Positions 1 through 7,690 of a stretch of 64,000 bases of DNA are shown piece after piece. Every line of letters begins with the position of its first letter. The first letter of the stretch is position 1. The stretch spans positions 152,422 to 216,421 of the forward strand of contig NZ_BMQQ01000011.1 in assembly GCF_014648195.1 (NCBI RefSeq), written 5' to 3'. Position numbers and translations under genes: made by a program. The notes beneath the pieces are model-generated. The model had not been told where the DNA came from, made no database searches, and worked only from the letters and a program-made list of their open reading frames with translations. This DNA comes from Streptomyces purpureus (GTDB taxonomy: Bacteria > Actinomycetota > Actinomycetes > Streptomycetales > Streptomycetaceae).

Positions 1-162
1 GAGCAGGAGCCGTACAAGAAGACCTACCGGACCATCCCGGCCAGCGCCTTCTTCTCCAGCCAGACCGGCGAGACGGCGAACAAGGCGCAGGTCAGCATCG
101 TCGAGACCACCGGCAAGAAGCTGACCGGCATCTGGCACTTCGAGCTGAAGAAGGCGTCCTGA
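1..162 (+). CDS. C-terminal end of a protein truncated by the window edge (possibly DUF2771-like)
   Basis: Only the last 53 codons are present, open from base 1 to a TGA at 160-162. The tail is lysine-rich and ends HFELKKAS, with a beta-strand-like QVSIVETTGKKLTG segment. It lies 14 bp upstream of mqnB on the same strand. From memory, a small DUF2771-type secreted or lipoprotein gene often precedes mqnB in Streptomyces, but the visible part is too short to prove it. The N-terminus, any signal peptide and the promoter are outside the window. Confidence 0.6.
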   Translation, partial: EQEPYKKTYRTIPASAFFSSQTGETANKAQVSIVETTGKKLTGIWHFELKKAS

Positions 163-176
163 CTCTCCGGACGCTC

Positions 177-950
177 GTGGTGACGGCCGTGGCGGCGGAG
201 GCGGACTCCGTCGCCGCCGGCCTCACCTCCCTCGGCGGCCCGGCCCCGGCCGACGTCCCGCTCCCCGGCGGCTTCACCCTGCGCCGCCTCGCGGGCGCGC
301 CGCCCGCGCCGTCGGCCGCGGGTGCCGCGCCCGGATCGCCGGAGCCGCCGCCGGACGGGACGTACTCCGTCGTGGACGTTCTCGTCGCCGGGGTCGGGCC
401 CGCCGCCGCGGCCGTCGGTGCCGCGACCGCGCTGGCGCACGGTGCGTACGACCTCGTCGTCTCCGCCGGGATCGCCGGCGGGTTCCCGGCCCACGCACCC
501 CTCGGGGCCGTCGTCGTCTCCGACGAGATCGTGGCCGCCGACCTCGGGGCACAGACCCAGGACGGCTATCTGACCGTGGAGGAGCTCGGTTTCGGGCGCT
601 CCGCGCACCCCTGCCCGGCCGGCCTGACCGCACGGATCGCGCGGGCCCTGGCCGACGGCGGGCAGCACCACCTCGTCGCGCCCGTCCTGACCGTGTCCAC
701 CGTCACCGGCACCGCCGCCCGCGCCGCCGAGCTTGCGGCACTCCACCCCCGCGCCGCCGCCGAGGCGATGGAGGGCTTCGGTGCCGCCGAGGCCGCCGCC
801 GCGCACGGCGTGCCCGTCGTCGAGATCCGCGCGGTCTCCAACGCGGTCGGCCCGCGTGACCGGGCCGCCTGGCGGATCGGCCAGGCGATGGACTCCTTGC
901 GCCACACCTTCCAGCTGCTCAGCCGGACCGTCTTCGTGGAGGCGAAGTGA
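177..950 (+). CDS. mqnB: Futalosine hydrolase MqnB
   Basis: A 257-residue nucleosidase of the purine-nucleoside-phosphorylase fold. The family removes hypoxanthine from futalosine to give dehypoxanthinylfutalosine, the second step of the futalosine menaquinone pathway, in the cytosol. Visible features are VSAGIAGGF at about residues 95-103, which fits the base/ribose pocket, AMEGFG around 197-202 with the Glu expected to contact the ribose, and SNAVG near 221. A GTG start at 177 is used and a second GTG follows at once. The gene overlaps the mqnD start by 4 bp (GTGA), so the two are translationally coupled. The call is firm because mqnD follows directly. Confidence 0.92.
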   Translation: MVTAVAAEADSVAAGLTSLGGPAPADVPLPGGFTLRRLAGAPPAPSAAGAAPGSPEPPPDGTYSVVDVLVAGVGPAAAAVGAATALAHGAYDLVVSAGIAGGFPAHAPLGAVVVSDEIVAADLGAQTQDGYLTVEELGFGRSAHPCPAGLTARIARALADGGQHHLVAPVLTVSTVTGTAARAAELAALHPRAAAEAMEGFGAAEAAAAHGVPVVEIRAVSNAVGPRDRAAWRIGQAMDSLRHTFQLLSRTVFVEAK

Positions 951-1828
951 CGCCGAAAGCCCTGAAGATCGCCTACTCGCCCTGCCCGAACGACACGTTC
1001 GTCTTCGACGCCTGGGCGCACGGCCGGGTCCCCGGCGCCCCGAAGATCGACGTCACCTTCGCCGACATCGACGTCACCAACGGCATGGCCGAACGCGGCG
1101 AATTCGACATCCTCAAGGTCTCCTACGCGGTCCTGCCCTGGGTCCTGGACGAGTACGCCCTGCTGCCCTGCGGCGGCGCCCTGGGCCGCGGCTGCGGCCC
1201 GCTGGTGCTCACCCGCGAGCCCGGTGCTCGTGGGGGCACCTCCCAGGCCGAAGGCTCTGGGGGATTGACCGGCAAGACCGTCGCCGTGCCGAGCGAGCGG
1301 TCGACGGCGTATCTGCTGTTCCGGCTCTGGGCGGCGGACGTGGTCCCGGAGGGCGTCGGCGGGGTCGTGGTGATGCCGTTCCACGAGATCATGCCGGCCG
1401 TACGGGACGGGAAGGTCGACGCGGGCCTCGTCATCCACGAGGCCAGGTTCACCTATCAGAATTACGGGCTGCACAGCCTTGCGGACATGGGCGAACACTG
1501 GGAGCGGACCACGGGACTGCCCATCCCGCTCGGCGCGATCATCGCCAAGCGCTCCCTGGGCGAGGAGACCCTGCGGCGGCTCGCCGACGCGGCCCGCACA
1601 TCGGTCCGGATGGCCTGGGACGACCCGACCGCCTCACTGCCGTACGTACTGGAACACGCGCAGGAGATGGACCCGATGGTGGCCGATCAGCACATCGGTC
1701 TCTACGTCAACGAGTTCACGGCCGACCTCGGCGAGGACGGCTACGCGGCGGTGCGGGGGCTGCTGACACGCGCGGCGGCCGAGGGGCTTGTCCCGCCCCT
1801 CGGCCGCGATGCGCTGTCGTTCGTATAA
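947..1828 (+). CDS. mqnD: 1,4-dihydroxy-6-naphthoate synthase MqnD
   Basis: A 293-residue periplasmic-binding-protein-like enzyme. MqnD converts cyclic dehypoxanthinylfutalosine to 1,4-dihydroxy-6-naphthoate, the last ring-forming step of the futalosine menaquinone route. The N-terminal YSPCPNDTFVFDAW (residues 10-23) and VPSERSTAYLLFRLW are family hallmarks. It starts at GTG 947, overlapping the mqnB stop. About 14 residues (around 93-106, reading EPGARGGTSQAEGSGG) look like extra sequence compared with remembered homologues. They are encoded by a hairpin-forming stretch (1222-1265) that resembles a dispersed Streptomyces repeat. The frame is kept, so the enzyme may tolerate this as a surface loop. 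Confidence 0.93.
   Translation: MTPKALKIAYSPCPNDTFVFDAWAHGRVPGAPKIDVTFADIDVTNGMAERGEFDILKVSYAVLPWVLDEYALLPCGGALGRGCGPLVLTREPGARGGTSQAEGSGGLTGKTVAVPSERSTAYLLFRLWAADVVPEGVGGVVVMPFHEIMPAVRDGKVDAGLVIHEARFTYQNYGLHSLADMGEHWERTTGLPIPLGAIIAKRSLGEETLRRLADAARTSVRMAWDDPTASLPYVLEHAQEMDPMVADQHIGLYVNEFTADLGEDGYAAVRGLLTRAAAEGLVPPLGRDALSFV
1222..1265 (+). repeat. Hairpin repeat inserted in frame in mqnD
   Basis: The stretch contains TCCCAG-GCC-GAA-GGC-T-CTGGGGGA, a compact stem-loop at about 1241-1264, preceded by GTGGGGGCACC. It encodes Gly/Ala/Ser-rich residues at a point where remembered MqnD proteins run directly from the TREP region to GKTVAVPSERS. A related GGGG...CCCC..GAAGGC..GGGG element sits inside copA at 18849-18879. 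That this is a mobile or dispersed element is an inference from resemblance. Confidence 0.5.
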
Positions 1829-1873
1829 GGCCGTACGTTCGAGGCCGTACGACTGGGCCGTACGGGCGACGCG

Positions 1874-2257
1874 CTACACGTCCAGCTGGTCGGCGACGGC
1901 CCGCAGCAGGCCCGCGATCTTCTTGCCGTGCGTCTTGTCGGGGTAGCGGCCGCGCTCCAGCATCGGCGTGATGTTCTCCAGCAGCGTCGTCAGGTCCTGC
2001 ACGATCGACGCCAGTTCGTCGGGCTTGCGGCGCTGCGCGGCCGCCACGGAGGGGGTCGGGTCGAGGACCGTCACCGAGAGCGCCTGGTCACCGCGCTGCC
2101 CGGCGACCACGCCGAATTCCACGCGCTGGCCCGGCTTGAGGGCCTCGACTCCGGCAGGGAGCACCGACGAGTGGACGAAGACGTCGCCGCCGTCGTCGCG
2201 GGAGAGAAAGCCGAAGCCCTTCTCGCTGTTGAACCACTTGACCTTGCCGGTAGGCAC
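1874..2257 (-). CDS. Cold-shock-domain protein with C-terminal extension
   Basis: A 127-residue protein. Residues 1-66 form a cold-shock domain starting PTGKVKWFNSEKGFGF, with both RNA-binding motifs visible (KGFGFLSR and DVFVHSS). Residues 70-127 form a helical tail (ELASIVQDLTTLLENI) that simple 67-residue Csp proteins lack. It should bind single-stranded RNA or DNA as a chaperone or regulator; the tail may mediate dimerisation, which is inference. The gene is convergent with mqnD 45 bp away and monocistronic by context. The short Csp at 52997-53200 is a separate paralogue. Confidence 0.9.
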   Translation of the reverse strand: MPTGKVKWFNSEKGFGFLSRDDGGDVFVHSSVLPAGVEALKPGQRVEFGVVAGQRGDQALSVTVLDPTPSVAAAQRRKPDELASIVQDLTTLLENITPMLERGRYPDKTHGKKIAGLLRAVADQLDV

Positions 2258-2419
2258 GTCTGTCCTCGTCCTCGTACTCGATGGGAGATGCCGGAAATTC
2301 GGCTCTGTATAGCACTACAGCGGGTCGCTCGACCCGCCAAGCACCAAGGCTAATGGTCCAGGGGCTGGTGACAAGACGTCGCTGGTTTGTTCCTCCGGCC
2401 GGGGAACTACCCTGGCTGA

Positions 2420-2680
2420 ATGCTTAGTGAAACCCCTTCGAACAGCGCCGCCCCCGGAGACGGTCTCGTCCGTGCCGGAGCGATTGTCTTCATCATCGGC
2501 GCGGTGGCCACATTGGTCACCGTGGCCCCGCTGTTCCTGGGGACCGACCCGTTCCCGCCGGTGGCGTACGCGGTCTGCATGCTGATGGGTGTCGGCTTCC
2601 TGATCGCCGCGGCGGGCGTGCTGCGGTCGATCGCGGCCCAGCGCCGCCAGGCGCGGGGGGCGGCGCTTCAGGGCCGGTAG
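2420..2680 (+). CDS. Small two-helix membrane protein of unknown function
   Basis: An 86-residue protein with two hydrophobic segments, at about residues 19-41 (AGAIVFIIGAVATLVTVAP) and 47-70 (VAYAVCMLMGVGFLIAAAGVL), and a basic Arg/Gln-rich tail. No catalytic motif is visible. It is transcribed toward the HAD gene and the two 3' ends overlap by 13 bp. The family looks conserved in Streptomyces but I cannot give it a role. ATG was chosen because the polar N-terminus followed by a first helix makes a sensible protein. Confidence 0.75.
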   Translation: MLSETPSNSAAPGDGLVRAGAIVFIIGAVATLVTVAPLFLGTDPFPPVAYAVCMLMGVGFLIAAAGVLRSIAAQRRQARGAALQGR

Positions 2681-3309
2681 GCCTGGTAGCCCTCCAGCCA
2701 GCTCCGGAACGCGGTCAGATCGGGCAGTACGACATCGGCGCCCGCCGCACGCAGCTCGGTTTCGTCGCACGGCCCGGTCGTCACGGCGACCGAGAGCGCC
2801 CCGGCGGTACGCGCCCCGCGCACATCCCCGGTGTGGTCGCCGACGTACACGCCCGCGCCGTACTCGCGCAGCGCCTCGGCCTTGGCCTCGGCCCACAGCC
2901 AGCCGACGACGGCGTGCGGCTCGATGCCGAGGTGGCTGAGGTGCAGCTTGGCGTTCGGTTCGTGTTTGGCGGTGACGACGACGGCCCGGCCGCCCGCTTC
3001 ATGAACGGCTTGAATCGCATCCTTCGCGCCGGGCATGGCGAGGGTGGGCTCGATGGCGTACCGCGGATATATCTCCCGGTAGCGGTCGGCCATCGCGGGG
3101 ACGGCGTCCGCCGGGAACCAGTGCGCGAGCTCCCGCTCCAGCGGCGGCCCGAGCCGGGTCACCGCCAGATCGGCGTCGATCACCGCACCGGTCTCCGCGG
3201 CGAGGGCCACGAACGCGGCGTGGATGCCCGGCCGGGAGTCGATCAGGGTCATGTCGAGGTCGAAACCGACGGTGAGCGGGAGGGCGGGAGGCGAAGGCAT
3301 GGGGGCCAT
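2668..3309 (-). CDS. HAD-superfamily hydrolase (phosphoglycolate phosphatase-like)
   Basis: A 213-residue protein with the full HAD motif set: motif I DLDMTLID near residues 17-24 with the nucleophile Asp, motif II VVVTAKHEP, and motif IV YVGDHTGDVRGA supplying the acidic metal ligands. A helical cap lies between motifs I and II, as in the Gph/PGP subfamily. It is probably a cytosolic phosphatase on a small phosphorylated metabolite; the substrate cannot be read from sequence. An internal ATG at residue 4 is an alternative start. It is divergent from the iron ABC operon. Confidence 0.85.
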   Translation of the reverse strand: MAPMPSPPALPLTVGFDLDMTLIDSRPGIHAAFVALAAETGAVIDADLAVTRLGPPLERELAHWFPADAVPAMADRYREIYPRYAIEPTLAMPGAKDAIQAVHEAGGRAVVVTAKHEPNAKLHLSHLGIEPHAVVGWLWAEAKAEALREYGAGVYVGDHTGDVRGARTAGALSVAVTTGPCDETELRAAGADVVLPDLTAFRSWLEGYQAYRP

Positions 3310-3471
3310 TGTGCCGGAGCGTCGGGCGGTGGCCCCGGGCCGGTCTTCGTACGGGCCGGAGACCGGCGGCGGCCTCGGGCGGCGGTCCTTGGATGGCCGG
3401 AGGCCGGCAGCGGCATGCCCCGGCTGGGGTCCTTGGACGGGCGGAGACCGGCCGCAGGGCGCTGCATAGAC

Positions 3472-3490
3472 TTAGCCGAGCCTTACCAAC
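3472..3490 (+). promoter_or_regulatory. Candidate iron box (DmdR/IdeR operator) for the siderophore ABC operon
   Basis: The sequence TTAGCCGAGCCTTACCAA lies 46 bp upstream of the first permease start. Against the actinobacterial iron-box consensus TTAGGTTAGGCTMACCTAA it keeps the TTAG, A-G, CT and ACC positions, about 12 of 19. Its position ahead of an iron-siderophore transporter fits repression by DmdR/IdeR with Fe(II). This is a motif match by eye. Confidence 0.6.
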
Positions 3491-3535
3491 CTCGGTCACG
3501 TTCACCGGTCACGTGGCCACGTTCGATGGGTTCCG

Positions 3536-4543
3536 ATGCCAGCCGCCCCTTTCCGCACCCGACGGGTCTTCGCGACCGCGGCGGGCGTCGTGGCCCTGCT
3601 GGTCGCGGTCCTGCTGAGCCTCGGCGTCGGCGCCCGCGCCGTCGCGCCCTCCGAAGTACTCGACGCCCTCCTGCACGGCGGGCAGAGCGACGCCGCGCAG
3701 GTCGTCCGTGAACTGCGCGTGCCACGCACCCTCATCGGCCTGATGGTCGGCGCCGCCCTCGCCCTCGCGGGCACGGCGCTCCAGGGCATCACCCGTAACC
3801 CCATCGCCGACCCGGGCATCCTCGGCATCAGCCAGGGCGCCTCGGTGGGGGTGGTCGCGGCGATCGCCTTCGCGGGTGTGCACACCCTCACCGGCTACGT
3901 CTGGTTCGCGTTCGCGGGCGCGGCCGTCGCGTCGGTCGCGGTGTACGCCATCGCGTCCAGCGGCCGGGGCGGGGCGACGCCGGTGAAGCTCGCCCTGGGC
4001 GGCGCGGCGATCAACGCGCTGCTGCTGTCGGTGACCACCGGCATCCTGACGACGAAGGCGTCGGCGCTGGACGAGTTCCGGTTCTGGCAGATCGGGTCGG
4101 TGGCCGGGCGCGAGGCGGCCGTGGTGGGCCAGATATGGCCGTTCCTGCTGCTCGGCGCGGTGCTGGTGCTCTCCGTCGCGCGGGGCCTGGACGCCCTGGC
4201 GCTCGGCGAGGACGTGGCGAAGGGCCTGGGCCAGCGGGTGGCGACCGTACGGATCGTGGGCGGTGTCGGCGCGACGGTCCTGACGGGGGCGGGCGTGGCG
4301 GCGGCGGGCCCGATCGCCTTCATCGGCCTGGCGGTTCCGCACATCGCCCGCGCGATCGTCGGCAGCGACCACCGCTGGGTCCTGCCGATGGCTGCCCTGA
4401 TCGGCCCGGTGATGCTGCTGGTGTCGGACGTGATCGGCCGTGTGGTCTTCCCTCCGAGCGAGGTTCCGGCGGGCGTGATGACAGCGCTGATCGGGGTGCC
4501 GTTCCTGGTGACCCTGGTCCGCAGGAAGGCGGTGCCCGCGTGA
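3536..4543 (+). CDS. Iron-siderophore ABC transporter permease (FecCD family), subunit 1
   Basis: A 335-residue integral membrane protein of the BtuC/FecCD family with about nine to ten hydrophobic segments. The family signature GITRNPIADPGILGISQGA is near residues 83-101. The cytoplasmic ATPase-coupling loop and the C-terminal GVMTALIGVPFLVTLVRR region are present. It forms the transmembrane pathway with the next permease, powered by the third gene. The start is ATG 3536 and the stop overlaps the next GTG by 4 bp. No binding protein is encoded next to it, so the lipoprotein partner must lie elsewhere. Confidence 0.92.
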   Translation: MPAAPFRTRRVFATAAGVVALLVAVLLSLGVGARAVAPSEVLDALLHGGQSDAAQVVRELRVPRTLIGLMVGAALALAGTALQGITRNPIADPGILGISQGASVGVVAAIAFAGVHTLTGYVWFAFAGAAVASVAVYAIASSGRGGATPVKLALGGAAINALLLSVTTGILTTKASALDEFRFWQIGSVAGREAAVVGQIWPFLLLGAVLVLSVARGLDALALGEDVAKGLGQRVATVRIVGGVGATVLTGAGVAAAGPIAFIGLAVPHIARAIVGSDHRWVLPMAALIGPVMLLVSDVIGRVVFPPSEVPAGVMTALIGVPFLVTLVRRKAVPA

Positions 4544-5637
4544 GCGCGTCCGTGTCCGTCGGCGTCGACGGGAAGGAAGGCCGGGCGCGGGGAAGGGTCC
4601 GGCCCGGTGGGTACGGGGTCGTGCGCGCCGGGCGGGGGAGTTTTCTGCTGCACCGGCGGGCCGCCGTCGTCGCGGGCGCCCTCGCCGTCGTGCTGGCCGC
4701 CGGGTCGGTGGCGTACCTCTGCGCCGGGGAGCGGTTCGTCGCCCCCGGCGACGTCCTCGACGTGCTCCTCGGCCGGCCCTCCTCCGCCGAACTCGTCGTC
4801 GGCACCCTGCGCCTGCCCCGGCTCGTCGTCGGCCTCCTCGTCGGCGCGGCCTTCGGTGTAGCGGGCGCGCTGATCCAGACCGTCGCCCGCAATCCGCTCG
4901 CCAGCCCCGACATCATCGGCATCAGCCAGGGCGCGGGCGCGCTGACGGTCGGTGCGATGACCTTCGGCGTCACGTCGTTCGCGGTCCTGCCGTACCTGTC
5001 CGTCATCGGCGGGATCGCGGCGGCCGCCCTCGTGTACGTCTTCGCCTGGCGCGGCGGGCTGCACGCCACCCGTTTCGTCCTCATCGGCATCGGCTTCGCG
5101 ATCGCGCTGCGTTCGGTCACCACGCTCTTCATGACGAAGGGCGACTATCTCGTCGCCCAGCAGGCCCAGATCTGGATGACCGGCTCCCTCAACGGCCGCG
5201 GCTGGGACGAGGCCGCGCCGCTCGGCTGGGTGCTGCTCGCGCTGCTGCCCGCCGTGGCGTGGGCGGCCCGCGCCCAGCGGAACGTCACCCTCGACGACGA
5301 CACGGCCACCGGTCTCGGCGTCCGGCTCGGCCGCGTACGGCTCGGGCTGGTCCTGCTCGGCGTGGTCCTGGCATCCGTGGCGACCGGGGTGGCGGGCCCG
5401 GTCGACTTCGTGGCGCTGCTGGCCCCGCAGGTCGCCCGCCGGCTGACCCGTACGGCACAGATCCCGCTGCTCGGCTCGGCCCTCATGGGAGCGGTGATCG
5501 TCGTCCTCGCCGATCTCCTGGGCCGCAGGCTCTTCGCCCCGACGGAGCTGCCGGTGGGTGTGCTGACGGCGGCGGTCGGGGCCCCGTATCTGATCTGGCT
5601 CATCATCCGGAGCCGTGGCGCAGGAGGTAAGGCGTGA
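4540..5637 (+). CDS. Iron-siderophore ABC transporter permease (FecCD family), subunit 2
   Basis: A 365-residue partner permease. A basic N-terminal stretch of about 45 residues precedes the first membrane segment (AVVAGALAVVLAAGSVAYL), and the FecCD signature ARNPLASPDIIGISQGA is near residues 119-135. It ends with GVLTAAVGAPYLIWLIIR, typical of the family. I chose the GTG at 4540 because it overlaps the previous stop (GTGA) and removes an upstream stretch that only mirrors subunit 1. The stop overlaps the ATPase start in the same way, so all three genes are coupled. Confidence 0.92.
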   Translation: MSASVSVGVDGKEGRARGRVRPGGYGVVRAGRGSFLLHRRAAVVAGALAVVLAAGSVAYLCAGERFVAPGDVLDVLLGRPSSAELVVGTLRLPRLVVGLLVGAAFGVAGALIQTVARNPLASPDIIGISQGAGALTVGAMTFGVTSFAVLPYLSVIGGIAAAALVYVFAWRGGLHATRFVLIGIGFAIALRSVTTLFMTKGDYLVAQQAQIWMTGSLNGRGWDEAAPLGWVLLALLPAVAWAARAQRNVTLDDDTATGLGVRLGRVRLGLVLLGVVLASVATGVAGPVDFVALLAPQVARRLTRTAQIPLLGSALMGAVIVVLADLLGRRLFAPTELPVGVLTAAVGAPYLIWLIIRSRGAGGKA

Positions 5638-6467
5638 GCAGGCTGACGGTGCGGGCGCTGACGCTCGCGTACGAGGACCGTGTGGTCGTCGACGGACTGG
5701 ACCTGGCCGTCCCGGACGGCAAGGTGACGGTGATCGTCGGCCCGAACGCCTGCGGCAAGTCGACCACCCTGCGGGCGCTCGGGCGGCTGCTGAGGCCGAG
5801 GAGCGGCGCGGTCCTGCTCGACGGGCAGGAGCTGGCGAAGATCCCCACGAAGAAGATCGCCCAGTCGATCGGTCTGCTGCCGCAGACGCCCGTCGCCCCG
5901 GAGGCGATCACCGTCGCGGACCTGGTGTCACGGGGCCGGCAGCCGCACCAGGCGTGGTGGAAGCAGTGGTCGGACGAGGACGAGCGGGCCGTCGTCGACG
6001 CGATGGAGCGTACGGACGTGAGCGCGCTGGCCGACCGGGCGGTGGACGAACTCTCCGGCGGGCAGCGCCAGCGCGTGTGGATCGCGATGGCGCTGGCGCA
6101 GGAGACGGACCTGCTGCTGCTCGACGAGCCGACGACCTATCTGGACATCTCGCACCAGGTGGAGGTCCTCGACCTGGTGCGCCAGCTGAACCACGGCCGG
6201 GGCCGGACGGTCGTCGTGGTGCTGCACGACCTGAACCAGGCGGCCCGGTACGCCGACCACCTGATCGCGATGAAGTCGGGCCGCGTCGTCGCCCAGGGCC
6301 CGCCGGCGGAGATAGTCACCGAGTCGCTCGTCCGGGAGGTCTTCGGCCTGGAGTCGGTGGTGATCCCGGATCCGGTGACGGGGTCGCCGCTGGTGGTGCC
6401 GGGGGCGCCGTGGCGGGCGGACGGGGACGGCGTGGCGGCGGCTCCGGCGGACAGCGTGCGCGGCTGA
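5634..6467 (+). CDS. Iron-siderophore ABC transporter ATP-binding protein
   Basis: A 277-residue FecE/FepC-type ATPase. Walker A GPNACGKS is at residues 36-43, the Q-loop LLPQT near 81, the signature LSGGQRQRV at 140-148, Walker B LLLLDEPTT at 160-168 and the H-loop VLHDLNQ at 196-202. All catalytic residues are intact. It energises the two permeases encoded just upstream. GTG 5634 overlaps the previous stop. The last 30 residues are Ala/Gly/Asp-rich and probably unstructured. A stem-loop terminator follows at 6484-6529. Confidence 0.94.
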   Translation: MSRLTVRALTLAYEDRVVVDGLDLAVPDGKVTVIVGPNACGKSTTLRALGRLLRPRSGAVLLDGQELAKIPTKKIAQSIGLLPQTPVAPEAITVADLVSRGRQPHQAWWKQWSDEDERAVVDAMERTDVSALADRAVDELSGGQRQRVWIAMALAQETDLLLLDEPTTYLDISHQVEVLDLVRQLNHGRGRTVVVVLHDLNQAARYADHLIAMKSGRVVAQGPPAEIVTESLVREVFGLESVVIPDPVTGSPLVVPGAPWRADGDGVAAAPADSVRG

Positions 6468-6483
6468 CCTGCCCGGGCGTTTT

Positions 6484-6529
6484 CCCCCACCCCGCCCCTT
6501 CCCGAAACCCTGCCGGGGGCGGGTGGGGG
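6484..6529 (+). terminator. Terminator-like inverted repeat, dispersed copy
   Basis: CCCCCACCCCGCCCC (6484-6498) pairs with GGGGGCGGGTGGGGG (6515-6529) around a TTCCCGAAACCCTGCC loop. A copy identical over about 37 bp of left arm and loop lies after the SIS gene at 63516. It sits 16 bp after the ATPase stop, so it probably ends the iron operon. Confidence 0.7.
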
Positions 6530-6566
6530 TGGCTGTTTCGCGCCGCGGACGAAGCACGCCCCCGTT

Positions 6567-6606
6567 GTGGGCAATCGTCCCGCAGGGCGGAACGGGTGGG
6601 CACAAC
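6567..6606 (+). repeat. 40-bp dispersed intergenic repeat (copy 1)
   Basis: The element begins GTGGGCAATCGTCCCGC and ends ACGGGTGGGCACAAC. A close copy occupies 42451-42490 inside the 3' end of murQ. The terminal GTGGGCA/TGGGCAC words suggest a short palindromic element. I recall similar sequences between many Streptomyces genes; that is memory, not a search. Confidence 0.6.
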
Positions 6607-6639
6607 GCCCCGGTGGGCGGCGCCCTTTCGGTTCCGGTC

Positions 6640-6768
6640 CACCCCGACAGGCCCGCGCCTCGACAGACCCGGCCCACCCCGACCGCCCCGCGCCCCGACA
6701 GACCCGACCCACCCCGACGGGCCCGGCCCACCCGACAGACCCGGCCCACCCCGACGGACCCCGCCCCC
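6640..6768 (+). repeat. Imperfect tandem repeats between the iron operon and the HAAS-domain gene
   Basis: About four imperfect copies of a GACAGACCCGGCCCACCCCG unit are spaced by further CCCCGACGG words. This GC-rich array fills the last part of the roughly 300-bp gap and ends at the stop codon of the minus-strand gene. No gene was found in it; open frames there give only Pro/Arg/Thr low-complexity translations. Confidence 0.6.
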
Positions 6769-7596
6769 CTACCCCCTCCGCGCCCGCCACAGCAGGAACG
6801 CCGCCGAAGCCACCGCCGCCGTCTTCAGCGACCACGGCCACGTCGTGGACAGCGCCGACGTCAGGGCCTCCGGGCCCGGGGGGATCGGCGGGCCCCAGCG
6901 GGCGGCGGCGCGGCCCCAGAGCCAGATCGCGGAGGCTGCCGCGACCAGGGCCGGGAGGCCGAGGACCGCCCACTTCGCCTCCGTACGGGTCAGGCGGCGG
7001 GAGACGTACGCGAGGGCCCAGCCCGCCGCGAGGGCCAGGAGGTTGCCGAAGACCGCGCCGCCGAGCAAGAGGAGCGCGGCGACGAGGAGGAACGGGTTCG
7101 CGACGCGCCCGACGCGCCCGAACCGCCGTTTCGTTACGGCCGTCTCCTCCGCGGCCGTCTCCTCCGCGGACGCCTCCGCCTCGGCGACAGCCTTCGGCGG
7201 CGGCTTCAGCAGCTCCGGCACCTCCACCCCGCCCACGAACCCCGGAACCTCCAACTCCGCGTCGTCCAGCCGCCACCACTCCTCCGGCGCCGCCTCGGAC
7301 GAGGAGAAGTCCACCACCTCCACGCCCCGCTGCTGCGGCACCGCCGGCCGCACCAGGCCCGAGGGCGACGGCCCCGACACCGACTCCACGACCTCGTCCG
7401 GCGTACCCAGCCTCCCGAGGATCCGCCGCACCGCGACCGGACTGTCCGCGCCCGTCTGCGTCCGCCGCCGGTCGATCTCGTCACGGAGCGCGGAGACCAG
7501 CCGCATGCGCGTGTTCGCGGGCAGCTGGCGCTGCTGTGCCAGGTCACCGACCCGGCTCAGATAGTCGAAGACCAACTGGTCGCTCTCGATCCCCAC
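6769..7596 (-). CDS. Membrane protein with HAAS-like N-terminal domain
   Basis: A 275-residue protein. The N-terminal region (GIESDQLVFDYLSRVGDLAQ and RLVSALRDEIDRRR) and ILGRLGTPDEVV resemble the HAAS helical signalling domain found in membrane proteins controlled by PadR-type regulators. An acidic linker rich in Ala/Glu follows (about 85-155), then three to four hydrophobic segments up to the C-terminus. GTG 7596 was chosen because GGAGGG stands 4-5 nt before it; GTG 7608 is an alternative. It is divergent from the next gene, with about 95 bp between them. Function is unknown. Confidence 0.78.
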   Translation of the reverse strand: MGIESDQLVFDYLSRVGDLAQQRQLPANTRMRLVSALRDEIDRRRTQTGADSPVAVRRILGRLGTPDEVVESVSGPSPSGLVRPAVPQQRGVEVVDFSSSEAAPEEWWRLDDAELEVPGFVGGVEVPELLKPPPKAVAEAEASAEETAAEETAVTKRRFGRVGRVANPFLLVAALLLLGGAVFGNLLALAAGWALAYVSRRLTRTEAKWAVLGLPALVAAASAIWLWGRAAARWGPPIPPGPEALTSALSTTWPWSLKTAAVASAAFLLWRARRG

Positions 7597-7690
7597 AGTG
7601 CCCTCCACAGCAGCCTGTCCCGACGGTAGCGCCTGTACAGGGGCTAACGTGGTCCGGATGGGGACCGGCGAGCGCAATCGGGAGGCGCAC

